Below are positions 9,874 to 24,100 of a DNA stretch of 64,000 nucleotides, piece by piece. Position 1 is the stretch's first letter; each line of letters starts with the position of its first letter. Location of the stretch: contig CM065817.1 of the NCBI GenBank assembly GCA_033398695.1, forward strand, positions 69,428,001-69,492,000, in the 5' to 3' direction. The translations under genes were made by a program, and so were the position numbers. This DNA is from Orobanche coerulescens. Taxonomy: Eukaryota > Streptophyta > Magnoliopsida > Lamiales > Orobanchaceae. Under the pieces are notes generated by a model. The model made no database searches. It saw only the letters and a program-made list of their open reading frames with translations, and was not told the DNA's origin.

Positions 9874-12735
9874 TGTAACACCCCCAAAACCATATGGGAA
9901 TATTACACGCCGTAGACCCCTTTTCACGAGGATCTACCAGGCTATACCTTACAAAACGACCAACTGCTTGCCCGGCCAGGGTCAAACAATAAAATAATAC
10001 AGACCGTTAAGGTCACTTACACGCGAACACACAGACCGATGAGGTCACACAACTCAATCAACAAAATTGACTTATACAACATTACCCACACAAGGGTCGA
10101 AACACAATACAGCGGAAGACTGAAATCAACTCGGACAACACAACGAAAATCAAAACAACTCTCAACTCTTGATTAGTATCGCAGCTCGTCATCCTCTTGT
10201 GCCAATCCTATGACTGCTCCCCTAAATCTGTATGTACACAGGCCTTAAGCAGACATCCACCCCCCGATTTCTCGGGGGTTAGTAAAACTCCACTGTTTTA
10301 CTAGTGCAAGTATCAAATCATACGAAATGTAATAAGCAAATAATAATCGTGAATCAAATATAATAATCAAGTATCAAAATATTCCCGAGAGGTTTTCACA
10401 AGGAAAGATAAGCTATGAAGCATTCGAAAATAAGATTATCATCTGGGGAATTTTTAGAATTTCAAAACCTTTCGAAAATCTTAGGGTCTTAACCCAAATC
10501 TCAAATTGTATTTCAACAATTTACAGTACGAAAACATTTCCATAAATCTCGTGGGGCTCGGCCCAACATTCTTTCTTAAAACTTTTCCTTTAAAAACTTT
10601 GATTTGAAAAGTATCATGCTCATGACACTGTGATCCACTGTCACGTGTCTCCGTAGGTTCAACAACCCGCACGGACTACATCACGCACAATTAAACAAAC
10701 GTAATCAATTCCGACACCGTGATCCACTGTCACGTGTCTCCGTAGGCATAACAACCCGCATGGACTATTAACCAGACATAACCAATTCCGACACCGTGAT
10801 CCACTGTCATGTGTCTCCGTAGGCATAACAACCCGCGCGGACTATATCAATTACAACAATCACACACACAGTCCCGACACCGTAGTCCACTGCCACGTGT
10901 CACCGTAAGCCCCGTAGAGCTCACCCGGTTGGACGCACTGTGTCCGAAACTCATGGTCCACTGCCATGCGTTATCGTAGGCCTCGTCAGACCAGCACGAT
11001 TGGACCTCAGTACCTCACTAAGTTCTGACCCCGTAGTCCACTGCCACGAATTCTCGTAGGTCCCGTCGAACCAACACGAGTGAACTTAGCGGTCACACAC
11101 ATTCACATTCACATTACATACAACAATGAGCACAATTAATCAATCACCTTGATCACCACAAATTCGTACATTGCACGCACATGTAACACAACCTCAACAC
11201 TCGCAACAACTATCATCAATCAACGAAATTTAACCAACATAACACACATTCGGTACACAATACATTGCACAACCACGTGTACAACCATCTCATATGTACA
11301 TCGCAATCCTGCACAAATGGCACAACGCCTAACACGTATACCAATATAACACTATTATCACAAAGCTTTCAAATTTCGGAAAACACAACCAACTCAAACG
11401 GAACATATTTACGAAGGCACGCAAAATCATCATAAATCTCATACGTGATTACTAGTCGCAAGATACAAGTCGTATAGTAAAATACTTGTCTTAATAACCG
11501 CTACCAAACGCTCCGAAGAACACGGTTCGACCGGGAAGCTCGGACCCCGAAGAAGACAACGAACGGAAGGGTTCCGACTTGAGTTCTTCACAAGAATTTG
11601 ACCCTAACAACATATAATCAATAAATCATCGATCATACTAGGAAGAATAATCGTAGAACGCCCGAAAACCCCTCTATGACATTTTACCGGACACCTTCAA
11701 GGCGTCGATCAAGAACTCGACCAAAACAACGAATCGATACGATCCAACCATGGGATAACAAGGGAAATGATTTAATACATCTAAATAATCATCAATCCAT
11801 CACAATCCTAAGTTAAATCGGATTAAACGGACGAAATCGAACAAAATACCCAAAAACCCCAAAATTAGATTTCTAGAAAATCTGACCTGATTCGGTCGAT
11901 CAAAGGATGTTATAGGACGGATGATTGATGATATGAACTCCAATACTTCATGGATTGATTGTCCAACAACATCTCTCCATGATTCCTACACCTCCAGCCG
12001 CAGAAGAGAAGTACAAAAGTGAGAAAATGGGTGAAAAACCCGACTGCAAGGCCTTAAATAGGCTGCCTGCCGGCCGGGTTACGTACGTAACCGGCCAAGG
12101 CTTACGTACGTAACCGAGTCACTACCCCAAATCTTCCGGCCCGTTACGTACGTAACCATCCAGGGCCTTACATATGTAACCGGCCTTACGTACGTAACTG
12201 CCGAGCACTACCGGCCGTAACTCGGCCAGTGCCGGCCTGGGCCCGAACGACGGCCCGAACGACCCCGCAACCCGAACCTGAATACGAATCGAAGATACGG
12301 TTACGAAGTACTCGCAAAGACGAACTCGAGCACTAAGAGAACACACGATTCCGACCACCCGAAGGCTCGAAATTCGACAACGGAAAGTAATTACCCCAAA
12401 CTTTGGGAAATTACAAAAATGGCCCAAAACGACCGAAATACACGATACATGATCGAAACACCAAACCGAAGTTCACAACACGTTTAACAAAGTAAAACGG
12501 ACTTACGCGAAACTCGAAACAGCAGTTTCGGACGAGATTCGCAAGAATCGAACTCAAGTGCGGAAAAGTCGCCAAAAAGCACGGAACTCAACAAAACGAC
12601 ACCGAAACGAGCTCGGATGACAAAAAGTGCAGAATTAATCATTCTCGGAATGACGAAACGGTCATGAGCGAGTCGTCAAAACAAACTTTCGCTGAAAAAA
12701 ATAAATTACCGGAAATCGAAATTACGGGTATTACA
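9874..12735 (-). repeat. G1 3' LTR
   Basis: The 2862-bp LTR pairs with 15677-18034 plus 37607-38111. It holds about six imperfect tandem units of 75-90 bp at 10622-11090, each with a phrase like GATCCACTGTCACGTGTCTC and then CCGTAGG. In transcriptional order it also has the TTACGTACGTAA cluster at 12200-12070 and the box CTATTTAAGG at about 12062-12053. Its open frames are short and unlike any protein family. Confidence 0.9.
12053..12200 (-). promoter_or_regulatory. TTACGTACGTAA cluster and TATA-like box of G1 3' LTR
   Basis: Four sites TTACGTACGTAA lie between 12070 and 12200. A fifth, TTACATATGTAA near 12169, occupies a place where the sister LTR has TTACGTACGTAA. They sit immediately upstream of CTATTTAAGG on the minus strand. 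A partial CGGCCGTAA near 12214 resembles the G3 module. Each site contains two inverted TTACGTA half-sites (a NAC-like core) and an ACGT core recognised by bZIP factors. Binding is inferred only. Confidence 0.6.
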
Positions 12736-15676
12736 TTCTATCCTCCTTAAAAGAAGTTTCGTCCCGAAACTTAAAACAAGTAGGGAGAGGAAATATACCA
12801 CCAGGAATATTTCAATGAGATGCACAAGAATGCATAACTAATGCCCAACGGTGAAACGTTACAAACAACGCAACGGAATATACGGCGTGAAAACACGCTC
12901 CACGACGACCAACACGACGCCACCGGTAGAGACATAATAAAATCAACAAGTGACAAGCGTCATCAAACAGATAATACAATCGAGTCGATTATCTGAACAA
13001 TCACAAAACACAACGAACAAAAATCAATACGATTGACCAACCCAACGGTTCATCAATCAAAACGCGAGCCAAACGCTGAACAAATACGGAATTCCACCGC
13101 CCAAGGGTTGGAAGATCGAAACGAGACTAATTTCTCGAACTTAAGGGAATTACGAAGGAGTCTAAACGTTCAACAATCACGAAACGAGATCAACAAAAAC
13201 GATCAATCAAACGATCGAACCACAACGATCGAGACAACAAAAATCGAACAATCACGTTCGAATCACGAAGAACAATAAAATTCAAACAACAACTCCAAGG
13301 TTCACATCTCGACTCGAGACAATATATGATCCGGTGAAAACAACATGTGCCTTCACATAAGATCCACAGGAAAGGGAATAGAAATTGAAAAGTCACAACA
13401 ACAAACGAGTTATTCCGAAACAATACCACGCTCGTTCGATAAATAAAAGCAAGGGGCAGGACAAGCTCAGAAAATGTCAACGAACATAAACGAGTCGACA
13501 TAGTCGAAAATACAGAAGTTCAAAATCCGATCCACTTTGAATAAAAGAACTAATAGAACCAAAAGATGTTACTTCCGAACAAGGTTCACAAGAATCGAAC
13601 CGGACTAGAAAAAGTCACAACGATAACCAGATCGACCCAAAACAAGATCACAGCTCGTTCGAACGACGAAACCGAAATACAGAACAAGTCCAGAAAGTAT
13701 CAACGAACACGAGCGAGTCGATAGACCTGAGAAAGAGGAAATGCAGAAGTCCAAAAACAATACGGGTATTACATTCGACCTCTTATAAAAGAAATGTCGT
13801 CCCCGAAATTCACAACAATGGAAACAAGGTAACAACACAAAAAGCAACCAACAGAAAAATCTCCCATGGGCCTCTTAGAGCCGATTCTGATATCTGTACT
13901 GAAGTTCGCGCCCCGAAAGACTCGGAACCCAACTCGCAAAACTAGATCCTGTGACGAGAAAAATAATTGGTACGTGCATGCCCCCGGCACACCACGGTTG
14001 AAACGCCTCGGCTCGGCATACCGATAATACAACTGCTAGGTACAATGGAATATAACGTCGCAAAACAACAAACCGGAGATGCCAACTTGGCACAACAAAG
14101 AATCATAACACATACCATATACAACGATTACCATCATAAAGTAATACACACACAAACACTACAACAACGACGGTATCGTTCGGCGACCTCAACGGCCCGA
14201 ACGATAACCAGCACATAATTACAAACATTATGAAACAATCACACATGTACACAAACGTACAAACCCAAGCTTCAACATCTCACACTCGTGCGACAACACG
14301 CAAATCACCACGAGGCGATAAACAGTAAACACCAGTTCACACCTCTCACAGAGGGCTAGTACAATAATTGCGTGGCAACGCTCGACGTTCATGCCATCAA
14401 TTCGATCATACTCGGGAGCAACATCATAACGATAACGCGAACATCATATATACATACCCAGCCCTCAAACGGGAATGGATAGGTTTTAAAAACGAAAACC
14501 TCCTTTTGAAAATAATTTTGGAAACACCGATTGATCTTGAGTATCACCCTTCAAAAAAAAAAGTACAATCGTGAAACATCGTTATCGAGACTTTGGAAAA
14601 CTATTTCACATTCGATAAAAATGAGGACACTTTCTTTTCGTGAAAAACTTTCAGAATATTCGACCCTCGGATCTAAGTAAAAGTATTTATAAAACATTGA
14701 AAAATATCTCAAAACATTTTGGTCCTCGAGGTAGAAGAATTCTGAAACATATCGTGGCACCTTGGAAGTACCACGAGAAAACAATTCATTTTAAACATAC
14801 GTCTCGAAATTTATTTCTAGGATACTCAAGGTTTTCAAAGATAATTTAATGGGCTAGAATGCCCAAAAATCTCAGGTAATTACACGGAAAGTTATAGCGC
14901 CGTGGGTCTCGCGCCGGAACCCACCAGGATAAAAACCATTTACAAAAACGCCAAAAGGGCCGATGACGGTAATATTTCAAAAACCCACAAAATCCATTTA
15001 CAAAATACTAAATACCGTCATAAGAATTTCGCCAAAACGATCAAGGCCATAATGCCAAAAACTCGGTTAAGGGAATCGATTTTCAAAATAAAACTCAGTC
15101 GGTAAAATACCGAAAGCCATTACAAAATAACTCACGCAGCGGATAAAAAAAATACAGTCCAACATGCACAATCCAATTGAATACGTCTCACAGCATCTAG
15201 TTTAACATATAACAAAACCATTCCTCGGAGTTTCTCACGAACTCAATCGTCGTTACCTTTTCGAAATCCATCAAGGTTTACAACTTCCACACTATACCAC
15301 ACCACCCGGTGGTTCAAAGATAAAACAATAATGTGCTCAGTTCTATACACATACTATATGCCACAAGTACTAAACACAACTATATTACACAATACTGTGT
15401 AAATAAAATCATGCACCGCAATTAACTCACTAAGATAAAATCGAGATACACAGGTACTTCGCATAAAAGAGGAGACTTACATCCACAGGTCGCACGGAGG
15501 TGACAGTCGCCCACGATACTAATCTTGTCCGACAACATAACCGACACGTTGTGACTACGCACAACTTAATTTGTCACTGACGACTCGAAAGACAAGACAA
15601 CACATTACTCGACAAATCACGACTTGACTCGACCCGACAGCCTAGGTTTCCGCAACCTAAGCTCTGATACCATAAA
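12736..15676 (-). other. G1 interior, non-coding and apparently chimeric
   Basis: There is no gag or pol; frames are short and A-rich. The left edge is the polypurine region (TTTTAAGGAGGATAGAA on minus). At about 13768-13800 a second LTR-end/PPT-like junction appears (CGGGTATTACATTCGACC, then ATAAAAGAAATG). From about 14878 to 15150 the DNA resembles the U5 end of the G4-type LTR (GCGCCGTGGGTCTCGCGCCGG, then CGATGACGGTAATATTTC and CACGCAGCGGATAAA). The interior therefore seems to include remnants of other LTRs in the same orientation. The remaining sequence, 13000-13760, is low-complexity and unassigned. Confidence 0.6.
15656..15672 (-). other. G1 primer-binding site (tRNA-Met type)
   Basis: The minus strand reads TGGTATCAGAGCTTAGG, 4 nt from the LTR edge at 15677. 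TGGTATCAGAGC is the usual site complementary to the 3' end of tRNA-Met in plant LTR elements. It fixes the minus orientation of G1. Confidence 0.85.
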
Positions 15677-18034
15677 TGTAACACCCCCAAAACCATATGG
15701 GAATATTACACGCCGTAGACCCCTTTTCACGAGGATCTACCAGGCTATACCTTACAAAACGACCAACTGCTTGCCCGGACAGGGTCAAACAATAAAATAA
15801 TACAGACCGTTAAGGTCACTTACATGCGAACACACAGACCGATGAGGTCACACAACTCAATAAAAAAAATTGATTTATATAATATTACCCACACAGGGAT
15901 CGAAACACAATACAGCGGAAGACTGAAATCAACTCGGACAACACAACGAAAATCAAAACAACTCTCAAGTCTTGATTAGTATCGCAGCTCGTCATCCTCT
16001 TGTGCCAATCCTGTAACTGCTCCCCTGAATCTGCATGTACCTAGACGTAAAACAGACATCCACCCCCCGATTTCTCGGGGGTTAGTAAAACTCGACTGTT
16101 TTACTAGTACAAGTATCAAATCATACGAAATGTAACAAGCAAATAATAATCGTGAATCAAATATAATAATTAAGTATCAAAATATTCCCGGGAGGTTTTC
16201 ACAAGGAAAGATAAGCTATGAAGCATTCGAAAATAAGATTATCAACTCGGGAATTTTTAGAATTTCAAAACCTTTCGAAAATCTTAGGGTCTTAACCCAA
16301 AATCTCGAATTGTATTTCAACCATTTACAGTACGAAAACATTTCCATAAATCTCGTGGGGCTCGGCCCAACATTCTTTCTTAAAACTTTTCCTTTAAAAA
16401 CTTTGATTTGAAAAGTGTCATGCTCATGACACCGTGATCCACTGTCACGTGTCTCCGTAGGTTCAACAACCCGCACGGACTACATCACGCACAATTAAAC
16501 AAATGTAATAAATTCCGAAACCGTGATCCACTGTCACGTGTCTCCGTAGGCATAACAACCCGCACGGACTATTAACCAGACATAACCAATTCCGACACCG
16601 TGATCCACTGTCATGTGTCTCCGTAGGCATAACAACCCGCACGGACTATATCAATCACAACAATCACACACACAGTCCCGACACCGTATTCCACTGCCAC
16701 GTGTCACCGTAAGCCCCATCGAGCTCACCCGGTTGGACGCACTGTGTCCTAAACTCATGGTCCACTACCATGCGTTATCGTAGGCCTCGTCAGACCAGCA
16801 CGATTGGACCTCAGTACCTCACTAAGTTCTGACCCCGTAGTCCACTGCCACGAATCCTCGTAGGTCCCGTCGAACCAACACGAGTGAACTTAGCGGTCAC
16901 ACACATTCACATTCACATTACATACAACAATGAGCACAATTAATCAATCACCTTGATCACCACAAATTCGTACATTGCACGCACATATAACACAACCTCA
17001 ACACTCGCAACAACTATCATCAATCAACGACATTTAACCAACATAACACACATTCGGTACACAATACATTGCACAACCACGTGTACAACCATCTCATATG
17101 TACATCGCAATCCTGCACAAATGGCACAACGCCTAACACGTATACCAATATAACACTATTATCATAAAGCCTTCAAATTTCGGAAAACACAACCAACTCA
17201 AACGGAACATATTTACGAAGGCACGCAAAATTATCATAAATCTCATACGTGATTACTAGTCGCAAGATACAAGTCGTATAGTAAGATACTTGCCTTAATA
17301 ACCGCTACCACACGCTCCGAAGAACACGGTTCGACCGGGAAGCTCGGACCCCGAAGAAGACAACGAACGGAAGGGTTCCGACTCGAGTTCTTCACAAGAA
17401 TTCGACCCTAACAACATATAATCAATAAATCATCGATCATACGAGGAAGAATAATCGTAGAACGCCCAAAAACCCCTCTATGACATTTTACCGGACACCT
17501 TCAAGGCGTCGATCAAGAACTCGACCAAAACAACGAATCGATACGATCCAACCATGGGATAACAAGGGAAATGATATAATACATCTAAATAATCATCAAT
17601 CCATCACAATCCTAAGTTAAAACGGATTAAACGGACGAAATCGAACAAAATACCCAAAATCCCCAAAATTAGATTTCTAGAAAATCTGACCTGATTTGGT
17701 CGATCAAAGGATGTTATAGGACGGATGATTGATGATATGAACTCCAATACTTCATGGATTGATTGTCCAACAACATCTCTCCATGATTCCTACACCTCCA
17801 GCCGCGGAAGAGAAGTACGAAAGTGAGAAAATGGGTGAAAAACCCGACTGCAGGGCCTTAAATAGGCTGCCTGCCGGCCGGGTTACGTACGTAACCGGCC
17901 AAGGCTTACGTACGTAACCGAGTCACTGCCCCAAATCTGCCGGCCCGTTACGTACGTAACCGGCCAGGGCCTTACGTACGTAACCGGCCTTACGTACGTA
18001 ACTGCCGAGCACTACCGGTCGTAACTCGGCCAGT
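15677..18034 (-). repeat. G1 5' LTR, inner part (interrupted)
   Basis: This part matches 9874-12224 of the other LTR almost base for base, including the tandem units (16423-16890), a TTACGTACGTAA cluster (17880-18008, five sites) and the TATTTAAG box near 17860. It is cut at CCAGT (18030-18034) by the Athila element and continues at 37607. Confidence 0.92.
17857..18008 (-). promoter_or_regulatory. TTACGTACGTAA cluster and TATA-like box of G1 5' LTR
   Basis: Five perfect TTACGTACGTAA palindromes lie directly upstream, on the minus strand, of the CTATTTAAGG box at 17865-17856. As this is the 5' LTR, it would be the promoter of G1, now separated from the outer LTR end by the Athila insertion. 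Confidence 0.6.
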
Positions 18035-19359
18035 TGTTGCGATTTTTCTTACACGCAAGTGCACGTTATCATTTACAAGTAATAAAGTGATAAGTAGAGT
18101 ATCGTTCCCACGAGGACTGAATCTCTAACTACCGATTTTGTGTATTCTAGTTTTATTCGAACAATCGAATTTGGGTTTTGCAATTAATAACTAAAAGAAT
18201 TAATAAGAGATTAAACAGTAAAAAACGATAGCTAGAAGAAAAAGGAAATCAAATGATGAATAAGTCTAGGATTCTGAATCCACCTCGGTTTATCCGAATT
18301 TACTCTCGATTATCCGAAATAAATAATTTTCCCAATTTATTGAAGGCGAAGATTGATAATATATTCTACCGCCTATCCCGAGGTCAATATATTTGTCTTA
18401 AGGCGAATAACGCACTCTATCCCTAGGTGAATTAATTCGTCAATAGGCGAAAAGCATAAAATCTCCAAAAGGCCACGTAGTTCCTATGAGTATATTCCTA
18501 TCTCACAGAATAAAACGGTCTTCACCAATAGTTCCTCACCAATTCTCCTCTCCCGATTCGAATTGAATGATTAAATCAATACAACTATTGGCCAGATAAT
18601 TGCAAGCATTAAACACAATTGGGAAAACTCAACAAAAAGGTAATTAATTAGACAATCTCAAGAAAATTCGTCAAAACATAGGTTTCATCAAAATCCTAGA
18701 TTAGGGTTTTTAGCCTGCCATACTAATAAATAAAAATACAGAATAAATGAATGAAAGCATTAAAATCAAATGCAGATGAAGCTCGGATTCCTCCGTTCTT
18801 CGGCTTCCGCCCTCTGCCTTTGAAGTCTTCTGCTTCCCTCTTCTTCTGCCGTCTCCAAGCTTAAGCTCCAAAAGATAAAAGATCCAAAGATAATTAATTA
18901 GGGTCTTAAACCCTATTTATAGCTCAGCACATCCTCCAAATCGCGTCCGTATGAGTAGGTCGAAAACTGGCTTCGAAACGGCCCAAATTCGCGCGGACAT
19001 ACAAAAACCGCCAAGTGTACCGCGACGCACTAAATTTGTGCCGCGGCACAAAGCCTTCAGCTGGATGCCTGGGCGTCCTTAAATTCTTCTGTGCCACGGC
19101 TCACCTGGGCTGTGCCGCGGCACAGTCTGATTTACTCTGCGCTCATTTGGGTGTCTTCTGTCTTTGTGGCCCTGCTTCCTTGTGCCGCGGCTCATAGCCC
19201 AGATTTGCCGTTTTCGCCCGTTTTGCCTCGTTTTAGCTTCCGGACTTCAATTTCCTGACAAATATACAAAATTAAGGCATTAAAGGCTCATTTAAACAAT
19301 TTCACTCTCCAAAATAATACAAAATAATGATAAATAAGCGTATAAAAATACGCCTAACA
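18035..19359 (-). repeat. Athila 3' LTR
   Basis: The 1325-bp LTR has the same length as its partner and is nearly identical to it. Differences include CpG losses in the palindrome cluster (19015-19195), where several sites read GCCACGGC or CCGCGACG instead of GCCGCGGC. It has TATA box CTATAAATAGG on minus at about 18923-18913. Confidence 0.95.
18913..19197 (-). promoter_or_regulatory. Palindrome cluster and TATA box of Athila 3' LTR
   Basis: Six sites related to GTGCCGCGGCAC lie at 19017-19197. In transcriptional direction they precede, by about 100 bp, the strong CTATAAATAGG TATA box. Several sites carry C-to-T or G-to-A changes at CpG, consistent with past cytosine methylation. Confidence 0.6.
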
Positions 19360-21194
19360 AATACCCCCAAACTTAAGCCTTTGCTTGTCCTCAAGCAAAA
19401 ATAATTAAATTCAATAAAAAAATGTCGTGAATCATCGTGCGACTCGTAGTGTTCAACCTAATCAATACTATCCTGTAATTCTCTCTAAATAATACGAGTG
19501 TCATAATAGCGAGTTGCACTCAGAATAATGATTCCGCAAAGTAATCAATTTCAGTCCTAATCACTCGTTCATGAAGAAAATCCAGCTCAAAGATTAACAA
19601 AACGTGAATCAAATCGACCGTCAATATGAAAGGTTAAAATAAACAAGCTAGTTCGTCCCGTTCCACAGTCTAATGGCAAAATTTTCACGAGTTTCATAAA
19701 AATAATCCTCGGACAGTATTCCCTTATATATATGCTCAAGAATTTGATTCGAGTTGACCACTAGGTTCGGATCTCGGGATGTTTCATCGGGATAATCCTA
19801 GGGTGGAACTTCCATCCTCATGTATTGGGAAACCGTTTGACGTAAAAGACACTCATGGGGCACATGGATGCTTCTAGTTACTAAGTTCCCTTCTACAGCG
19901 GAGAAACAACTCGAATATATAATTTCCGCATGTCCGAATCAAGGTCACTGTTTTACGCGAGAGTAAACAACGGGTCGCGCGAATACCCCCGGTTACTAGG
20001 CTCCCTATCATCGGCATGTGAAATATCTAAATCACTAGTCTAATCAGGGTCGTCTTTTTACGCGAGAGTAAACAACGGGTCACGCGAATACCCCCGGTTA
20101 CTAGACTTACCCTCATAGAACAACATTATCTCGACTTATGGGAAAAACTGACCGACTCTAAACTCACTCTAAGTGCCAACACGACTAATGTAACTGTACG
20201 ACTAACTATCCGAAAAATGTAACCAAATGTATCGACGGTGATTTTAAAACAAGTATGTATCATCTCTTATCCGCCAAGACCTCTACAATCACGAAAAAAT
20301 TTTGGACCTAAATGAATACTAAGCAGAAACAGAAATTACTGACTACAACTCGACTAAAATTCGACCGTTTCTTCAGAGAGAAAAAAAACAGTGTCGTAAC
20401 ATCAGTATCACACAAATAGAAGCACGAAAAATTCACGAATAGAGAAAAATTAAGACAAGCAAGGCTATCGAAAAAAATTACGCAAAGTAATGAAAAGTGC
20501 AACGAAATAAAGTACAGCAATGAATGTAGCAACTGAAAGTAAACCCCCCCCCCAAACTTAGGACGTACATTGACCTCAATGGACAAAATATGATATGCAG
20601 TAAAGGTAAAAGGTCAAGTACTCCCCTCCAGTCCGCTCACGAGCTGGTGCCGGCATCATCCGGTGAGCTTGCACGCTTCTTGCCCACATCATGCGGAGTG
20701 TGAATAATTGAGCTTGCATCATCAAAAAGGAAGTTAAGTACGAGCTCTCAATTTTAACATGATGTAAGGGTTGGGGATAATGTAATTCGATAACATGATT
20801 CATTGCATATAATTTGAAAAAGCCTGGCTTACCAATTTTTTCATTGCTGCAATTTATCAAACACTTTGTGTGCACACGTTAAAATGAAAAACAAAAATTT
20901 TGATGGTTAACTCCAAATCCCAAAAATAATAACACAGATAATAACCATGAATAACGACAACTATCATCACCAATTCGTTCATAAATATCAATTCCTTCAC
21001 AATCAATAATCAAATTCCCCAAATTCCAACTCCATTTTCGAGAAAAACTTTAAGAACAACTAGCAATATATAACTTCCATTCTTTTCAATTCGAGTATCA
21101 CTTATGACTAAGAAATCAAGAATTACCTGAAGAATTGAGAAGGAGACAAAGAGAAAGTTATCGAGTGACCTTATTGTGCCGTGAAAAATCCGAG
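19360..21194 (-). other. Athila 3' non-coding region, distal part
   Basis: There is no credible gene. The polypurine tract GTTTGGGGGTATT on the minus strand (19360-19372) abuts the 3' LTR and is preceded by TTGAGGACAAGCAAAGGC, a phrase common upstream of the PPT in Athila/Tat elements. A second C-rich stretch (20545-20556) resembles another PPT. An env-like frame, present in some Athila elements, is not recognisable here. A phrase CGCGAGAGTAAACAACGGGT occurs twice, at about 19956 and 20060. Confidence 0.7.
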
Positions 21195-21199
21195 GCAAG

Positions 21200-24100
21200 T
21201 GTAATACCCGAATTTTCAGTATAAATTTTTCGCGTTATTTTATCTGAGATATACTGTATAGTTTGGTATCTATACAATATGGATAAAATAAATTGAGAAC
21301 CGAGACAGTTATACTGGTGTGATTATCGTTTTTGATTGACAAATATATTCAGGATATGTTGTATCAGGTTGAACTGATTTGGATATCAGGTATACCGTAT
21401 GAGAATATTTTTGGTTTGAGTATATGTGTATTCAGTATGCCGTATGTTCGTATTTGTTACGCCAAGACGTTGGACAGGAATTGCTGTAAATGGCTAAGTA
21501 TGGAAGCCATTACGTACGTTATGTGTTAAAGCTTACGTACGTTAAATTAGTAGAGTTACGTACGTTATGGCCGAGACATTACGTACGTAACATGGGAATC
21601 AGACGATCGAGTCGTGGTCGGCAGGTGGGACCCTGTGTCGGCTGCTTTCGGCGGAGGATGTGGACAGCGAGTCAACCTCGGCCATTACGTACGTTATGTA
21701 TGGCATATTACGTACGTAATGTGGGTGGTACTGTAGCAAGTCAACGTATGTATTACGTACGTTATGGTACAAGATTTACGTACGTAAGGAAGTGCCCAAA
21801 ATGAGTCGATTAACTCGACTTTCGTTACGTCGCTACCAAGGTCGGATAGCGTCGTAATGGTGTGTTACGTCGTTAACTATGGAAGGTTACGTGCGTACGA
21901 ACATATTGTTTTATAAATGGGCCTTACGTCTTTCATTTCACTTCAAAGATTTCTCTTCGTTTTTCATCTCCAAACATTGAGAGAGGGATATTTTGGCTCT
22001 CCTAATTCGATTTTGAGCTTGAGGGCTTGGATTTGGAGTTTGGATATGGAGTTATTGATGATTCTTGAAGTGATTTCTTGTGTATTCCATCTTCTAAGAG
22101 GTATGTTGGATAATCCTCCTTTTCATTTCGGATTTTTTTTTGTATGATGTTGTTATTGATAAATGATTTGTATGAAGATGATTAAGATGTTGTTGTTTCG
22201 ATTCTTGAGGTTATATGAGGTGTATGTTGAAGGAAGATGATGATATGTTGGATTATGTCTTGATTATGTTGCTATGATTATGGAATCCTAGAGTTCTTGA
22301 TGTCCTTGGTAGTATTGTTGTGATTTTTGATGTTAGGAAAATCATATGTTGAAGAACATGATGATATATACCTTGAATTATGATTAAAGATTGGTTAGAT
22401 GTTAGAAAACATCGGATTATGTTCTTTTATGGATTGTGAACGTGAATTCGGATAATTCATGTTCTTGAAGGACTCATAAGTTATACATGTTATGATTGTT
22501 GGGAAGATTTCGGATAATGGAAATATTTGAAACCTTTGGAATATGGTTATCTATAATGTTGAATTAATCGGATTGTCCGGATTGATGATGATAACCGGTA
22601 ATTGGTTTATATTATGAATTTACAAGGAGGAAACTTGTATCCGTATTTAAGATGGAATTTGGAATCGGTAATGTTAGACACTTGTTGGTTTAAATTGATT
22701 ATTGATATGATCTTCGGATTGTGGAATTGTATTGTGGTTTTGAATTCGTGATCGACTGATTTGGTTGTTCGGATTTGTGTTTAATCGGGATATCGTTGAA
22801 CTGTTGAGTTTGTTGGTTGAGTATGTCGGTTATTAATTTTTATCGAATGTGTGTTAATCGGTTATTGCAATAGGTTGATATGTTTTGATCGTGGATTATG
22901 ACCGTTGTGTTGCGGTCGAGGCTAAAGAGTTCGTAGATTGCTTTTGGTCGGGGCTGAGGAGCTCGTAGACAAAGGCAATGGATTTTGGTAACGGCTTCGT
23001 GGTATCGGTATCGAGGCAAGTTTATACTTGTTCAGTTTATAATATTTGATGAATGGTTTCGTTTTCATTTCATTTATAATTCGTATAGCAATGTTGTTAG
23101 AAATGTAAGTTGTCGGGATAATGGTTTGTATATCGTGCTCTGGTTGTATTAAATCATAAGGTATATGATTTAATTGTGTTCAAGGAAGACATGATTTATT
23201 TTTGGTCAAGGATATAGAATATCGGATATCGAGGATAGTTATCGTGATGACATAAGTATCGGGATAAAGGGTTATTGATATTGAATGGATGGTACCTTAT
23301 TTGAGATTATTTGTATAACTGTGTATTCGTTCAGGGATGTTGTTCGTGGAAAGGATATTGTCGTCGGCTTTGAGGTAACTTATGTATTGTTCAGTTATGA
23401 GATAATTAGTATGTTGAGTTGTTGTATATGTTGAGGTTTCGTATAATGAGTTTCGTATCGGTTATTCGTTGAGGGATGTTGATCCCAGGACTATTGTATT
23501 GAGATCGTAGATCGTGTTGGTCATTCATTTGGGATGATGACCCCAGGATTGATGTTTTGGATATTGATTAGTCGTGTCGACTTTTCATTGTCGGTCTGTT
23601 GTTGTTCACTTCAGTGAGTCTTTTGATCCTTATTGGATATGTTGAGTTTCATTGTCATGTTGCATCGTGACATATCTGGAGTCATATCTGCGTGCCGATT
23701 GGTTATTGTGTAGGATTTTTAGCCGGGCACATGATGGTTATGTGTTGATATTTCCACATTGAACCGTGCACACGAGACGTAGTTCGTGAGGCTAATTAGG
23801 TACAAGACCACACGTGTATGTGATCAATACCCGGGGTGGCTTGTGCACGGACACATTTCCGGATCGGGCGTACTATGGCGTCCATCTTTGAGCCATATTG
23901 TTTGGTCGTTCATCCTCCATTTATGGTTGGGTATGTTCGACGGTTTGTGACTGGTTGTTCATACACCCGAGGGGTATGTTCGACAGTCGGAGTTATTTCT
24001 TGAGATCCATTATTGTTGATCATTTGGAGTTTACCTTGTTGATGGTATTCTCGGTTATTGTTGATCCTTTGTTGATCGTGTCGGAGTTATCATGTTGATG

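Noticed and set aside
13033..14218. Several short frames in the G1 interior as a possible gag
   Set aside because: Composition is asparagine/threonine/arginine-rich low complexity. No capsid or zinc-knuckle motif was found on either strand.
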